Shown here piece after piece: positions 1 to 7,431 of a stretch of 8,737 bases of DNA (position 1 is the first letter of the stretch; the number at the start of each line of letters is the position of its first letter). Both the position numbers and the translations under genes were made by a program. The DNA is from an uncultured Clostridia bacterium. Lineage in GTDB: Bacteria; Bacillota; Clostridia; Christensenellales; Borkfalkiaceae. Under the pieces are notes generated by a model that was not told where the DNA came from, made no database searches, and saw only the letters and a list, made by a program, of their open reading frames with translations. The stretch is from the NCBI GenBank assembly GCA_934254755.1, contig CAKQMM010000033.1, positions 1 through 8,737 of the forward strand, read 5' to 3'.

Positions 1-890
1 GGTATATAGTTGCCGACAAGAACGTTAGTTCTCAGAAGGGCGGAAAGCCAAACGCAGCGGTTTGTTATTTGTTTGAAGTCGTTTTTAAATTAAGAAAGCA
101 TAATCGCGTGTTTCTTCAGCACGGCGTTACCGTGAGCGACGCAAAATGGCTCTACTATGAAAATTGTTATTTCGATAAATTTATTTGCGCCACTAAGCCT
201 GAGTACGAATTTATATCCGATAAATTCGGGTATGATAAGGACAGGCTTGCTTTAACGGGTTTTGCGCGTTTTGACAATCTTAACGATGATTTGCTCGATA
301 AAGATCTTATTTTGATTATGCCGTCTTGGCGGAATTGGCTCGGAAGGGAATCGTCGGATAATAAACACATGATATTTGAAGAAAGCGATTATTTTAAATG
401 CTGGAATGAGTTTGTTTCATCAGAAAAATTATCCGAATTGTTAAAGAAATATAAAAAGCATGCTATTTTTTATCCGCATAGAAATATGCAGAAGTTTATT
501 TCAAGTTTTAAAACGGCGGATGAAAATATTGTGATTGCCGATTGGCGTGATTATGACGTTCAAGATTTGCTTAAACGCGCCGCTTTGCTGATTACCGATT
601 ATTCGAGCGTATTTTTTGATTTTGCGTATATGTGCAAACCCATAATTTTTTATCAGTTCGATGAAGCCGAATTTAGAGAAAAACAATATCAGCAGGGATA
701 TTTTGATTATCATAATACGCCGCTTGGAAGTTTTGCCGATAATGAAATTGACTTGCTTAATCAACTTGAGAACAAACTAGAAAACGGTTTGATAAAGAAC
801 GACGAACAAATTGTAAAAGCAGTTTTCGGTTTTACGGACAACCGTAATTGCGAAAGAATATATAACGCTATTAAGGCGGATCGATTATGA
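1..890 (+). CDS. CDP-glycerol/polyol-phosphate transferase, TagB/TagF family (5'-truncated)
   Basis: The reading frame is open from the left edge (first full codon at base 3) to the TGA at 888-890, so this is the C-terminal ~295 residues of a longer protein; the TTG at 69 is an internal codon, not a start. The visible family signature is a QHGVT motif with its histidine at bases 120-122, a second histidine in FYPHR (bases 477-479), and the block ITDYSSVFFDFAYMCKPIIF from base 591, followed by a Gln/Tyr-rich tail. In TagF-type enzymes these two histidines and the TDYSS region form the GT-B active site that moves glycerol (or ribitol) phosphate from the CDP-activated donor onto an acceptor at the inner membrane face. 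The next gene overlaps its stop by 4 bases (ATGA). Here it probably adds polyol phosphate to a surface glycan; donor and acceptor cannot be read from sequence. Family confident, substrate not. Confidence 0.88.
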   Translation, partial: YIVADKNVSSQKGGKPNAAVCYLFEVVFKLRKHNRVFLQHGVTVSDAKWLYYENCYFDKFICATKPEYEFISDKFGYDKDRLALTGFARFDNLNDDLLDKDLILIMPSWRNWLGRESSDNKHMIFEESDYFKCWNEFVSSEKLSELLKKYKKHAIFYPHRNMQKFISSFKTADENIVIADWRDYDVQDLLKRAALLITDYSSVFFDFAYMCKPIIFYQFDEAEFREKQYQQGYFDYHNTPLGSFADNEIDLLNQLENKLENGLIKNDEQIVKAVFGFTDNRNCERIYNAIKADRL

Positions 891-1621
891 TAAAAACTAT
901 TCATTATTGCTGGTTCGGGGGTGCGGAAAAGTCGGACACTATTAAAATGTGTATCGAAAGTTGGAAAAAATTTTGCCCTGACTTTGAAATAAAAGAGTGG
1001 AACGAATCGAATTTCGACGTTCATTGTTGCAAATACGTTGAAGAGGCGTATAACTCTAAAAAATGGGCTTTTGTCTCAGATTATTGCCGGTTTTACGTCC
1101 TTTATAATTATGGCGGCATATATTTAGACACTGACGTTGAATTGATTAAACCGATCGATGATTTACCGAGTACGTTTGTCGGCTTCGAGCGAGATAGTTG
1201 CGTTGCGAGCGGACTTATAAGAGGTGCGGACGCAGGGGATGAATTGTGTAAAGCTGTGATGGAATCGTACGAAAACGATTCGTTTATAAAAGCTGACGGC
1301 GGCTATAATGTGTTGACCGTATGCGACCGTGAAACGGGTATGTTGAAAGAGCGCGGTTTAAAATTAGACGGTTCATTGCAAATCGTTGGTGGAACCACCG
1401 TTTATCCTACAGAATACTTTAACCCGAAAGGCGGCGATTACGGCAAGGAAACAATAACTGAAAACACAAGAGCGATTCATCATTATTTAGCGTCATGGAA
1501 ATCGCCTTTGGATAGATTAATTATGCAATATAAGGTGAAGTACGGGGTTAAAAAAGGTAAACGGTTATTTGTTTTAAGGCATCCCTGTTTGGCTTTTAAG
1601 AAGTTTATATGCAAAAAATAG
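887..1621 (+). CDS. GT32-type glycosyltransferase with DXD motif (capsular/surface polysaccharide)
   Basis: This is a 244-residue soluble-looking protein. The N-terminal KTIHYCWFGG (3-12) and the central SDYCRFYVLYNYGGIYLDTD (64-83) match the sugar-binding-region glycosyltransferases related to Och1 (GT32, GT-A fold). The DTD at 81-83 is the expected metal and nucleotide-sugar binding DXD. A late HHYLASW (198-204) matches the usual C-terminal His...W element of the family. The C-terminus (about 210-244) is rich in Lys/Arg and could lie on the inner membrane face. It would add one sugar to the lipid-linked repeat unit. The ATG overlaps the upstream TGA as ATGA, which indicates translational coupling; a purine-rich AAGGCGGA (873-880) precedes it. 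The sugar donor and linkage are not predictable from the sequence. Confidence 0.88.
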   Translation: MIKTIHYCWFGGAEKSDTIKMCIESWKKFCPDFEIKEWNESNFDVHCCKYVEEAYNSKKWAFVSDYCRFYVLYNYGGIYLDTDVELIKPIDDLPSTFVGFERDSCVASGLIRGADAGDELCKAVMESYENDSFIKADGGYNVLTVCDRETGMLKERGLKLDGSLQIVGGTTVYPTEYFNPKGGDYGKETITENTRAIHHYLASWKSPLDRLIMQYKVKYGVKKGKRLFVLRHPCLAFKKFICKK

Positions 1622-1646
1622 TTAAACTTAAGGGTGAAGGAGAAAA

Positions 1647-2840
1647 ATGAAGTACACTCAATCGCATCGCTCGGTTTTTTATGCGTTATTGATTTTGATA
1701 GCATATATACCGATTTTTTTCTATTATAACTTAATCGCAAAGTTTTGTTCGTGGTTGCCGACTACGATATCAACTTATTTAACCTGTATATTTTTGCTTT
1801 TTGAATTTATATTTGCGTTCCGCTGCGGTTATTTCCAAAAATATAAAACGGTCATTCCTTTGATAGCGCTAATGCTTATTTTTATGCTGGGCACTGTGAT
1901 AAAAACCAACTCCGGCAAAGACGTGCTTCTTCAGTTAATTATGGTTTTGTTTACCACGTTTTTATTGTCGTCGCAGCGGCTAAGTGAAAGCGAAACCGAT
2001 ATATTATACGGCTTATTTTTATTCGTAGTATGTTTAATTTTGATAAATGCCGACTCTGGTGAAGAGCATCAGTGGAGCATTTACAAATTTAACCCGAACT
2101 CGGGTGGCTTTTTATGTTCGTTAGCGGTTATGTGTGCGGTTGCGATGTTTTTTAAAACGCGCAAATTTATACACGTCTTGTTTATTGTAGTGGGCTTTGC
2201 GGCGCAATTCTACTTTTTGTCTCGTGCGGCTTTTCTTGGGTGTTTGCTGTTCATTGCATTATTTATTGTCGGTTTGGTTATTAAAAAAAATATCGGCGGC
2301 AGTTTCATGTTTTGGACAGCTTTATCATTGGCGGTGTTCGGCGTTATTTTAGCATTTATTTATTCGATATTGTTGCCGCGGGTTATTAGCCGTGGCGAGA
2401 TAAAAATTTTCGGTAAAGATTTGTTTACCGGCAGGGATATCATCTGGGCAGAAATATTCAAGTCTTTGCCGTCAGATTTATTGTTCGGGTTAGGGACGCA
2501 CTTTAATGGCGAGTTGTTGAACGATACGGGGAATATCCTTGTGCAAAATGCGCATAATCAACCTTTAGGCGTTTTAGCGGTGTTCGGCGCGGTAACGTTT
2601 TTTCTCTTTTACTGCTTATATGCATACTTTGCTTCCGAACCTTGCCGGCGTTTTAAAATGAAATTCAATTATGCGGCGTTTCCCGCGGCTATAATTGTTA
2701 TGAGTTATTTTGATGTATATTTTTTCTCACTATACAATAGCTTGGCAATTTTAGTAACTTATGCGATAATTTTAAATTTGACGATCGATTGTAATAAAAA
2801 GGATGTTTTCTATGGTGACTGTCTTTACGCCGACTTATAA
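1647..2840 (+). CDS. wzy: Wzy/O-antigen-ligase-like polysaccharide polymerase, polytopic membrane protein
   Basis: This 397-residue, strongly hydrophobic protein has roughly 11-12 membrane segments by eye (about 10-28, 40-58, 68-84, 93-108, 118-134, 152-169, 174-190, 195-213, 220-243, 305-328, 343-380). The longest non-membrane stretch (about 244-304) carries the Wzy_C/O-antigen ligase pattern: FTGRDIIW (260-267), LFGLG (279-283) and NAHNQPLG (301-308) with a conserved histidine at 303. An upstream SRAAFLG (192-198) matches the SR element of the same family. It would link repeat units outside the membrane, using the lipid-linked oligosaccharide delivered by the flippase two genes downstream. 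AAGGAG at 1637-1642 supports the ATG. It lies 25 bases after the GT32 gene, and its last 29 bases overlap the GT2 gene. Ligase versus polymerase cannot be separated by sequence alone; the Wzx neighbour favours a polymerase. Confidence 0.8.
   Translation: MKYTQSHRSVFYALLILIAYIPIFFYYNLIAKFCSWLPTTISTYLTCIFLLFEFIFAFRCGYFQKYKTVIPLIALMLIFMLGTVIKTNSGKDVLLQLIMVLFTTFLLSSQRLSESETDILYGLFLFVVCLILINADSGEEHQWSIYKFNPNSGGFLCSLAVMCAVAMFFKTRKFIHVLFIVVGFAAQFYFLSRAAFLGCLLFIALFIVGLVIKKNIGGSFMFWTALSLAVFGVILAFIYSILLPRVISRGEIKIFGKDLFTGRDIIWAEIFKSLPSDLLFGLGTHFNGELLNDTGNILVQNAHNQPLGVLAVFGAVTFFLFYCLYAYFASEPCRRFKMKFNYAAFPAAIIVMSYFDVYFFSLYNSLAILVTYAIILNLTIDCNKKDVFYGDCLYADL
2799..2803 (+). promoter_or_regulatory. Ribosome binding site that sets the GT2 start
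   Basis: AAGGA lies 8 bases before the ATG at 2812. The alternative in-frame ATG at 2803 overlaps this site and has no purine-rich element at a usable distance, so 2812 is preferred. The site sits inside the end of the polymerase gene, so ribosomes finishing that gene pass over it. Confidence 0.7.
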
Positions 2841-3678
2841 TCGCGCGCAATTGCTTAAAAAACTGTACTCCTCTTTGTTGAGTCAAACATGCCATGATTT
2901 TGAATGGCTGATAATTGACGACGGGAGTATCGACGAAACGGAGTCGGTGTGCGCAGGGTTTATCGAAGCGCAAAATTTATTTCCGATTAGATATTATAAA
3001 GTGGAAAACGGCGGTAAACATCGGGCTATAAATAAAGGCGTTAATTTAGCGCAAGGCGAAGTCTTTTTTATAGTTGATTCCGACGATTATCTTGCAGATG
3101 ATGCCGTTGAAAAAATTATATCCTGGATAAAAACGCTTGATAACAGCCGCAAATTTGCCGGGGTTGCCGGATTAAGGGCTTATCAAGGAGGCTCTCCGAT
3201 AGGAGGAATCGGAGACGGACAGTCTTACGTGGACGCGACGAACTTAGAAAGAAGGAAGTTGAATTTATTAGGCGATAAAGCAGAGGCTTATTTTACCGAC
3301 GTTTTGGTTAAGTACCCGTTTCCTGAATTCGAAGGAGAGAACTTCCTGACAGAAGAAGTCGTATGGAATAAAATAGCCGCCGACGGGTATTATATCAGAT
3401 GGTTTTCAGACCCTATTTATTATTGCGAATATTTAGACGGTGGTTTGACAAAGTCCGGAGATGCCAAATATATTAACAACCCGCAAGGCGTATTGTACTG
3501 GGCAAAAAGACAAGTAAAGTACTTCGGAGTTTTCAAAAGAGAGCGTTATTCGGCAATAAAAACATATTGTAAGGCGGTTGGCGGCAAGGAAAACGCTAAA
3601 AGTATTGCGAAAGATTTAAACGTGTCGGTATTCACGGTAATTTTAGTTAAGGTTGCGATGCGTTTGCTCAAAAGATAG
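2812..3678 (+). CDS. GT2-family glycosyltransferase (GT-A fold)
   Basis: This is a 288-residue inverting-type glycosyltransferase. The N-terminal VTVFTPTYNRAQLL (2-15) starts the Rossmann-like nucleotide-binding half, LIIDDGS (33-39) binds the nucleotide, and IVDSDDY (87-93) is the DXD-type metal site. The acceptor half includes TEEVVWNKIA (180-189), supplying the usual acidic catalytic region, and GLTKSG (211-216), which is typical of surface-polysaccharide GT2 enzymes. There is no signal peptide or clear membrane span, although the C-terminus (about 272-288) is hydrophobic and basic and could touch the membrane. It would add a sugar to the lipid carrier-linked repeat on the cytoplasmic side. 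The start was placed at 2812 rather than 2803 because of the Shine-Dalgarno spacing. It overlaps the polymerase gene by 29 bases and is followed after 10 bases by the flippase gene. The sugar specificity is unknown. Confidence 0.9.
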   Translation: MVTVFTPTYNRAQLLKKLYSSLLSQTCHDFEWLIIDDGSIDETESVCAGFIEAQNLFPIRYYKVENGGKHRAINKGVNLAQGEVFFIVDSDDYLADDAVEKIISWIKTLDNSRKFAGVAGLRAYQGGSPIGGIGDGQSYVDATNLERRKLNLLGDKAEAYFTDVLVKYPFPEFEGENFLTEEVVWNKIAADGYYIRWFSDPIYYCEYLDGGLTKSGDAKYINNPQGVLYWAKRQVKYFGVFKRERYSAIKTYCKAVGGKENAKSIAKDLNVSVFTVILVKVAMRLLKR

Positions 3679-3688
3679 AAGGTTGTAG

Positions 3689-5233
3689 ATGGAAGTATCA
3701 AGAGTAAAAAGATCTGAAAAGAATATTGCCGTCGGAATGGTTTGCGTGTTTTGCAATGCGCTGTTTACCTTTGTAACCACGTCGGTATTTATTCGCCTTC
3801 TTGGGGCAGAATTAAACGGCGTAAACAGACTGTTTTCTAACATTTTACAGGTGTTAAGCCTTGCTGATCTTGGATTTGCAAGCGCGGTGGCGTATTTACT
3901 GTATAAACCGTTGCAGGAAGGAGATCGACAATCCACTGCCGCTCTTATGAACTATTTTGCAAAAGTTTATAGGGTGATTGCATTTATCGTCCTTGTGGCA
4001 GGAGTACTGTGCATACCGTTTTTACAGTATTTGATAAACGAGGATATTAACGAGTTATCGTTTTCTTTAAATAGACTAAGGTCTTTTTTTGCGCTATATT
4101 TGTTAAACACCGTAAGCAGTTATCTTCTTGCTTATAAGCGTACGATTTTGACGGCAGATCAGAATAATTACGTGGTGTCGCTCGTGGATAATACGGGGAG
4201 TATTGTTTTCAGTATTATTCAAATCGTTGTACTTGTTCTTACACATAACTACTATTTATATTTAACTACGTTGGTTGCAAAGACGGTTATCAATAATGTG
4301 ATAATAACGGTAATAGCAAACAAAAAATACCCCTATCTGAAAGAATATAAAAAAGTCTCCATAACCGATAAAGAAAAAAAAGAACTTGTTCAAAATGTTA
4401 AGGCAATGTTTTGTCATAAGGTCGGCAGCGTGGCGGTGTATAGCACGTCAACGATTATTATTTCTGCTTTTGTAAGCGTTGTCGATGCGGGTAAATACGG
4501 TAATTATATTTTAATCGTTAACCAAATTTCGGTTTTTATAGGCATAGTTTTTTCATCGCTAACATCAAGCATAGGTAATTTATGTGTCGATTCCGATTTA
4601 GACTATCAAATGGTGGTGTTTAACAGGGTTAGATATCTTTCTGACTTTATTGTGATATTCACTGCCGTTTGTTACAACGTTCTATTTAACGATTTTATTT
4701 CTCTTTGGGTGGGAGCAGGCTATACCTTTCCTATTTATATTACCCTAATGATATCCGTTAACGCCGCCTCTCCTTACTTAAGATCTTCAATAAACGCGTT
4801 TAAAGAAGCGAAAGGTCTTTTTAAAAAAGACTGGTTTAAACCGTTGCTTGAGGCGGTATGCGGCATGGCGTTAGCAATAGTTTTTTGTCATTTTTGGGGT
4901 ATATTCGGTGTGGTTTTAGGATACTTTATATCGTCGGTGTTTATTGCTATGCCGATAGAAGATTACGTATTGTTTAAATACGGATTTAAAGCAATTGCAA
5001 TTCCTTGTTATATAAGGCAACTTATTGTATTGATTATTGCGAGTTCTGTGGCCGTGGGATTGGGTTATATTTTAAACTTTCCGTTTGGCATTTTATGGTT
5101 TATATTGAAAGCACTAATTGCGGTATCTATCGTCGTTCTTGGATACATTGTGTGCACATTTAAAAAACAGGAATTCGGATATTATAAAACACTGTTAAAG
5201 AATAAAATTACCTCTGTTAGACGGAAAACATAA
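3689..5233 (+). CDS. wzx: Wzx-like polysaccharide/lipid-linked oligosaccharide flippase (MOP superfamily)
   Basis: This 514-residue protein is almost entirely membrane-embedded, with some 12-14 hydrophobic segments by eye. It matches the polysaccharide transporter (PST) branch of the MOP exporters. The N-terminal layout is typical: a basic start, a first span (about 13-35) ending in FIRLLGAELNGVNRLF, then a span containing LSLADLGFASAVAYL (56-70). Near residues 334-343 is NDFISLWVGA, another common element of the family. Charged cytoplasmic loops (about 212-235, 372-382) separate the bundles, and the tail is basic. It would flip the undecaprenyl-linked repeat unit across the membrane for the polymerase. 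AGAAGG (3677-3682) lies 6 bases before the ATG. It is the last gene of the operon, with the terminator about 30 bases past its stop. Base composition is very AT-rich: the row 4201-4260 has 14 G+C in 60 by hand count. Confidence 0.88.
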   Translation: MEVSRVKRSEKNIAVGMVCVFCNALFTFVTTSVFIRLLGAELNGVNRLFSNILQVLSLADLGFASAVAYLLYKPLQEGDRQSTAALMNYFAKVYRVIAFIVLVAGVLCIPFLQYLINEDINELSFSLNRLRSFFALYLLNTVSSYLLAYKRTILTADQNNYVVSLVDNTGSIVFSIIQIVVLVLTHNYYLYLTTLVAKTVINNVIITVIANKKYPYLKEYKKVSITDKEKKELVQNVKAMFCHKVGSVAVYSTSTIIISAFVSVVDAGKYGNYILIVNQISVFIGIVFSSLTSSIGNLCVDSDLDYQMVVFNRVRYLSDFIVIFTAVCYNVLFNDFISLWVGAGYTFPIYITLMISVNAASPYLRSSINAFKEAKGLFKKDWFKPLLEAVCGMALAIVFCHFWGIFGVVLGYFISSVFIAMPIEDYVLFKYGFKAIAIPCYIRQLIVLIIASSVAVGLGYILNFPFGILWFILKALIAVSIVVLGYIVCTFKKQEFGYYKTLLKNKITSVRRKT

Positions 5234-5261
5234 TTTTACTATGTGTAGCTATAAGTTATAA

Positions 5262-5304
5262 AAAACTTGTCCCAAAAGTTAAATGATCGGGGACAAGCTT
5301 TTTA
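5262..5304. terminator. Bidirectional intrinsic terminator between convergent operons
   Basis: CTTGTCCC (5266-5273) pairs with GGGACAAG (5290-5297) around a 16-base loop. On the + strand the stem is followed by CTTTTTATTTCTT, and on the - strand by TTTTTTATAACTT, so a U-tract follows in both directions. After one A/C mismatch the A-run and T-run can lengthen the stem. It lies between the flippase stop (5233) and the isomerase stop (5338), as expected for a shared terminator. The rest of 5234..5337 shows only a small AT-rich inverted repeat (5308-5324). Confidence 0.85.
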
Positions 5305-5337
5305 TTTCTTAAATTATTTTTAAGTTGCTAAGCCGTT

Positions 5338-6414
5338 TTAGTCCTGTTTACTCGGCAAACATTCGATAAGCGTTGCGCGGCTTAAGGTCGTGACTGAAAA
5401 CTTTCCTTCTGCGGAGTAAGGAAGGTAGAAGTAATCGCCGCGCACGATTGTTTTTTCGTACCCGTCGCCGACGATTTTAGCCGTTCCGTCAAGCAAAATG
5501 TAAACGGACGGGGCGTAGTCCATAGTGAATTTACCGCCGCATTTAAGAGTGTGGCGGTTTTCGGCAAAGCAAGGCGTATCGTTATAATCAATCAAAACTT
5601 CTTTGACGTAAGACGGTGTGTCGATAACCTTTTTCGGGGTAACGGCGGCGTATCTGACGGCGGCGTCGCCGTAGACGTCGTAATTTATCGCGTCAAGCGC
5701 GGTTTGTTTATCGAGCCCGATATATTCTTCGTCGTAACTTATGTGATAGTCGCCGCACCAGCGTTCGGGTTGAATTGTAAAATCGGTCGGTTCCTGAATT
5801 TCGATAACGGTGCAGCCCGCGCCGAGCGCGTGAATAAGACCCGCCTTTATAAGCCAGATATCCCCGACCTTTACGTCTACGCCGTACAAAAGGTTGCCCA
5901 TAATATCTTTTTCGGTCTCGCTTTTTTCTTCTAAGCGGGAGAGTTCTTCTTTAGTTATTTTATCTTTAAAACCAAAATACAGTTTAGCGTTTTCCCTCGT
6001 TTTAACGACTAACCACGCTTCGGTTTTCCCGTACTCGCTGTGAAAGTATTTGCGTGAAAATTCTTTCGTCGGGTGCACCTGAAAGGGGAGCCTTATAGCG
6101 CTGTCCAAAAACTTAACGAGGCAATCGTATTTTCTGTTGCCGAGCATTTGGGCGGGATAGTCGCGAAGCAAGTCGTCCAAAAACAAATCGGTTCCCTTGA
6201 CGACGGAAACGCCGTCGCGCTTGCCGAAATATTTGGGGTTTATCGCTTTAACTTTGCTTGCTATCCACTCTTCGGGGAAGAAGTTGTCGGTACCGTCGTC
6301 GTAACCCGTGGAGCGGTCGAACAAATCGTAATACTGTTTGCCGCCTTTATAAATTCTGTACACGCGGTTGCGCTCGAAAAATATCGGTTCGGTTACTATT
6401 TTTTTAATATCCAT
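5338..6414 (-). CDS. manA: Class I mannose-6-phosphate isomerase (divergent)
   Basis: This is a 358-residue cupin enzyme expected to interconvert mannose-6-phosphate and fructose-6-phosphate with bound Zn2+ in the cytoplasm. The zinc-site pattern of the family is present: FQVHP (Q112, H114), GKTEAW (E132), and AGLIHALGAG (H195) followed by CTVIEIQEPTDFT. The C-terminal part (about 285-355) reads as the second cupin. The region after EIQEPTDFT differs from classical ManA: the usual TYR element is TIQPERW, so the expected arginine position is Gln, with R218 nearby. The N-terminal block is also atypical (YKGGKQYYDLF, then FPEEWIAS). The ATG is supported by AAGGAC (minus strand, 6423-6428) 9 bases upstream. 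It lies 91 bases downstream of the sugar kinase in the same direction, so the two are probably co-transcribed and share fructose-6-phosphate as product and substrate. The isomerase call is solid at family level; exact substrate is less sure. Confidence 0.82.
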   Translation of the reverse strand: MDIKKIVTEPIFFERNRVYRIYKGGKQYYDLFDRSTGYDDGTDNFFPEEWIASKVKAINPKYFGKRDGVSVVKGTDLFLDDLLRDYPAQMLGNRKYDCLVKFLDSAIRLPFQVHPTKEFSRKYFHSEYGKTEAWLVVKTRENAKLYFGFKDKITKEELSRLEEKSETEKDIMGNLLYGVDVKVGDIWLIKAGLIHALGAGCTVIEIQEPTDFTIQPERWCGDYHISYDEEYIGLDKQTALDAINYDVYGDAAVRYAAVTPKKVIDTPSYVKEVLIDYNDTPCFAENRHTLKCGGKFTMDYAPSVYILLDGTAKIVGDGYEKTIVRGDYFYLPYSAEGKFSVTTLSRATLIECLPSKQD

Positions 6415-6505
6415 AATTAAAAGTCCTTATATAGTTTGATAATTTGCTGTCGTGTTACGCTAAACCGCGCTTTAAAGGCTAAACGGTCGGCGTTTTAAAG
6501 TGTTG
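6415..6505 (-). other. Intergenic spacer within the kinase-isomerase operon
   Basis: The 91-base gap holds the isomerase ribosome binding site and a region with several overlapping CTTTAAA/TTTAAAG and AAACG/CGTTT complementary words (about 6470-6500). These could form a weak mRNA hairpin after the kinase stop. There is no U-tract, so it is not a terminator, and I see no convincing promoter. A role in setting different transcript levels of the two genes is possible but unproven. Confidence 0.35.
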
Positions 6506-7387
6506 TTAAAACTTAACCGCGCCGAAAAATTGCGTTGCATTCGCGCCGCTTAAATTCCCCGCTTTAACTGCCGCTTCAATCGTTTGCTTGTTTAACTTTT
6601 TGCCGTCAATATTTGCAAGCACCGCGCCGAAGAATGCGTCGCCCGCGCCGGTCGTATCGACGGGCTTAACGGGGTCGGACGGTATAAACCCGCTTAAGTC
6701 GTTATATACGTACTTACTTCCTTTTGCGCCCATGGTAATGAGCAAAAGCATATCTTTTCTGTACACTTTATTTATAGCCGTGTCTATATCGCTAAGCCCC
6801 GTAAACGCTAAAATTTCGTCGTCCGAAAATTTTAATATATCCGCCTTTTCTATAAACGGGGCGTACGCCTTTTTTGCGGCGTCAAAATCTTGATATAAAT
6901 CGGTTCTGAAATTCACGTCGAAACTTAAAAGTTTATTTGCGGCTTTTGCTTTCTCGGCAATATCGTTTGCCAATACCACGCCTTCGCTTTCGGACAGCAT
7001 AAGCGAGCCCAAATGCACGACGTTAAGCTCCGGGAAGGCGTTCAAATCAAGGTTTTTAACGTCTATAAAATAGTCCGCGGTGCCGTTCCTTAAAAAAGCA
7101 AAATCGCGCTCGCCGTTTAATAATGTGACGAAAGCTATCGTCGTATTGCGGACGGGGTCGGTCTGAACGTCTAAGTAATCAAGGATTGCGCGGGCGGCGT
7201 TGCGCTTTAAAAACGCGCCGACGGGGTCGCTTCCCACTCTGCCGACGAACCCGACTTTTGCGCCCGACTGTTTTGCGTTCACCGCAACGTTAAAGGGCGC
7301 GCCGCCTACGTAAGCCGCCAAATCGAGTTTTCCGTCCGTCTCATTGCCTATCATATCGGCAAGAATTTCGCCTATCACAAGTATCAT
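6506..7387 (-). CDS. PfkB/ribokinase-family sugar kinase, fructokinase-like
   Basis: This is a 293-residue cytoplasmic kinase of about the usual length for the family. It starts with MILVIGEILADMI, and VGGAPFNVAV (27-36) is the N-terminal PfkB signature, with the two glycines at the lid hinge. DVNFR (157-161) matches the family DxNxR element, and DTTGAGDAFFGAVL (244-257) is the C-terminal signature with the anion hole and the catalytic Asp250. It transfers phosphate from ATP to a sugar hydroxyl. The GGAPFNVA form and the adjacent mannose-6-phosphate isomerase favour fructokinase (fructose to fructose-6-phosphate), but other ketose or deoxysugar kinases share these motifs. The ATG has a good AGGTGA site (minus strand, 7391-7396). 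It is the first gene of a minus-strand operon with the isomerase, transcribed from the promoter at 7432-7460 and divergent from the regulator, which probably controls it. GC is high: the row 7201-7260 has 36 of 60 by hand count. Confidence 0.87.
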   Translation of the reverse strand: MILVIGEILADMIGNETDGKLDLAAYVGGAPFNVAVNAKQSGAKVGFVGRVGSDPVGAFLKRNAARAILDYLDVQTDPVRNTTIAFVTLLNGERDFAFLRNGTADYFIDVKNLDLNAFPELNVVHLGSLMLSESEGVVLANDIAEKAKAANKLLSFDVNFRTDLYQDFDAAKKAYAPFIEKADILKFSDDEILAFTGLSDIDTAINKVYRKDMLLLITMGAKGSKYVYNDLSGFIPSDPVKPVDTTGAGDAFFGAVLANIDGKKLNKQTIEAAVKAGNLSGANATQFFGAVKF

Positions 7388-7406
7388 AAATCACCTTTTA
7401 TCGCGC

Positions 7407-7424
7407 TGCCGATATAATTCGGCA
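7407..7424 (-). promoter_or_regulatory. Inverted repeat at the kinase operon transcription start
   Basis: TGCCGA and TCGGCA form a perfect 6-bp inverted repeat with a 6-base centre. It begins 7 bases after the predicted -10 box, so it overlaps or directly follows the +1. It may be a repressor operator or a 5'-end hairpin of the mRNA. It does not include the kinase ribosome binding site (7391-7396). Confidence 0.45.
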
Positions 7425-7431
7425 CAACTTA

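Noticed and set aside
69..71. TTG at 69 as the start of the CDP-glycerol transferase
   Set aside because: The frame is open without stops back to the window edge and upstream residues continue the fold, so the gene is truncated by the window rather than starting here.
2803..2811. Start of the GT2 gene at ATG 2803
   Set aside because: It overlaps the only Shine-Dalgarno-like AAGGA and adds three residues before the conserved MVTVFTPTYN; 2812 has ideal spacing.
5308..5324. AT-rich inverted repeat CTTAAA-N5-TTTAAG near the terminator
   Set aside because: All pairs but the two outer ones are A-T, so the stem is weak; the GC-containing stem at 5266-5297 explains termination in both directions.
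5551..6420. Plus-strand open frames at 5551-5934 and 6073-6420
   Set aside because: Both lie antisense inside the isomerase gene, which has clear family motifs; they are products of high-GC codon structure and have no recognisable domain.
6415..6450. Possible separate isomerase promoter using TATATA before its ribosome binding site
   Set aside because: There is no fitting -35 box and the start would fall on or after the Shine-Dalgarno sequence.
6459..6486. Direct repeat of GCTAAAC 19 bases apart in the kinase-isomerase gap
   Set aside because: Only 7 bases and two copies; expected by chance in this composition and with no matching site elsewhere.
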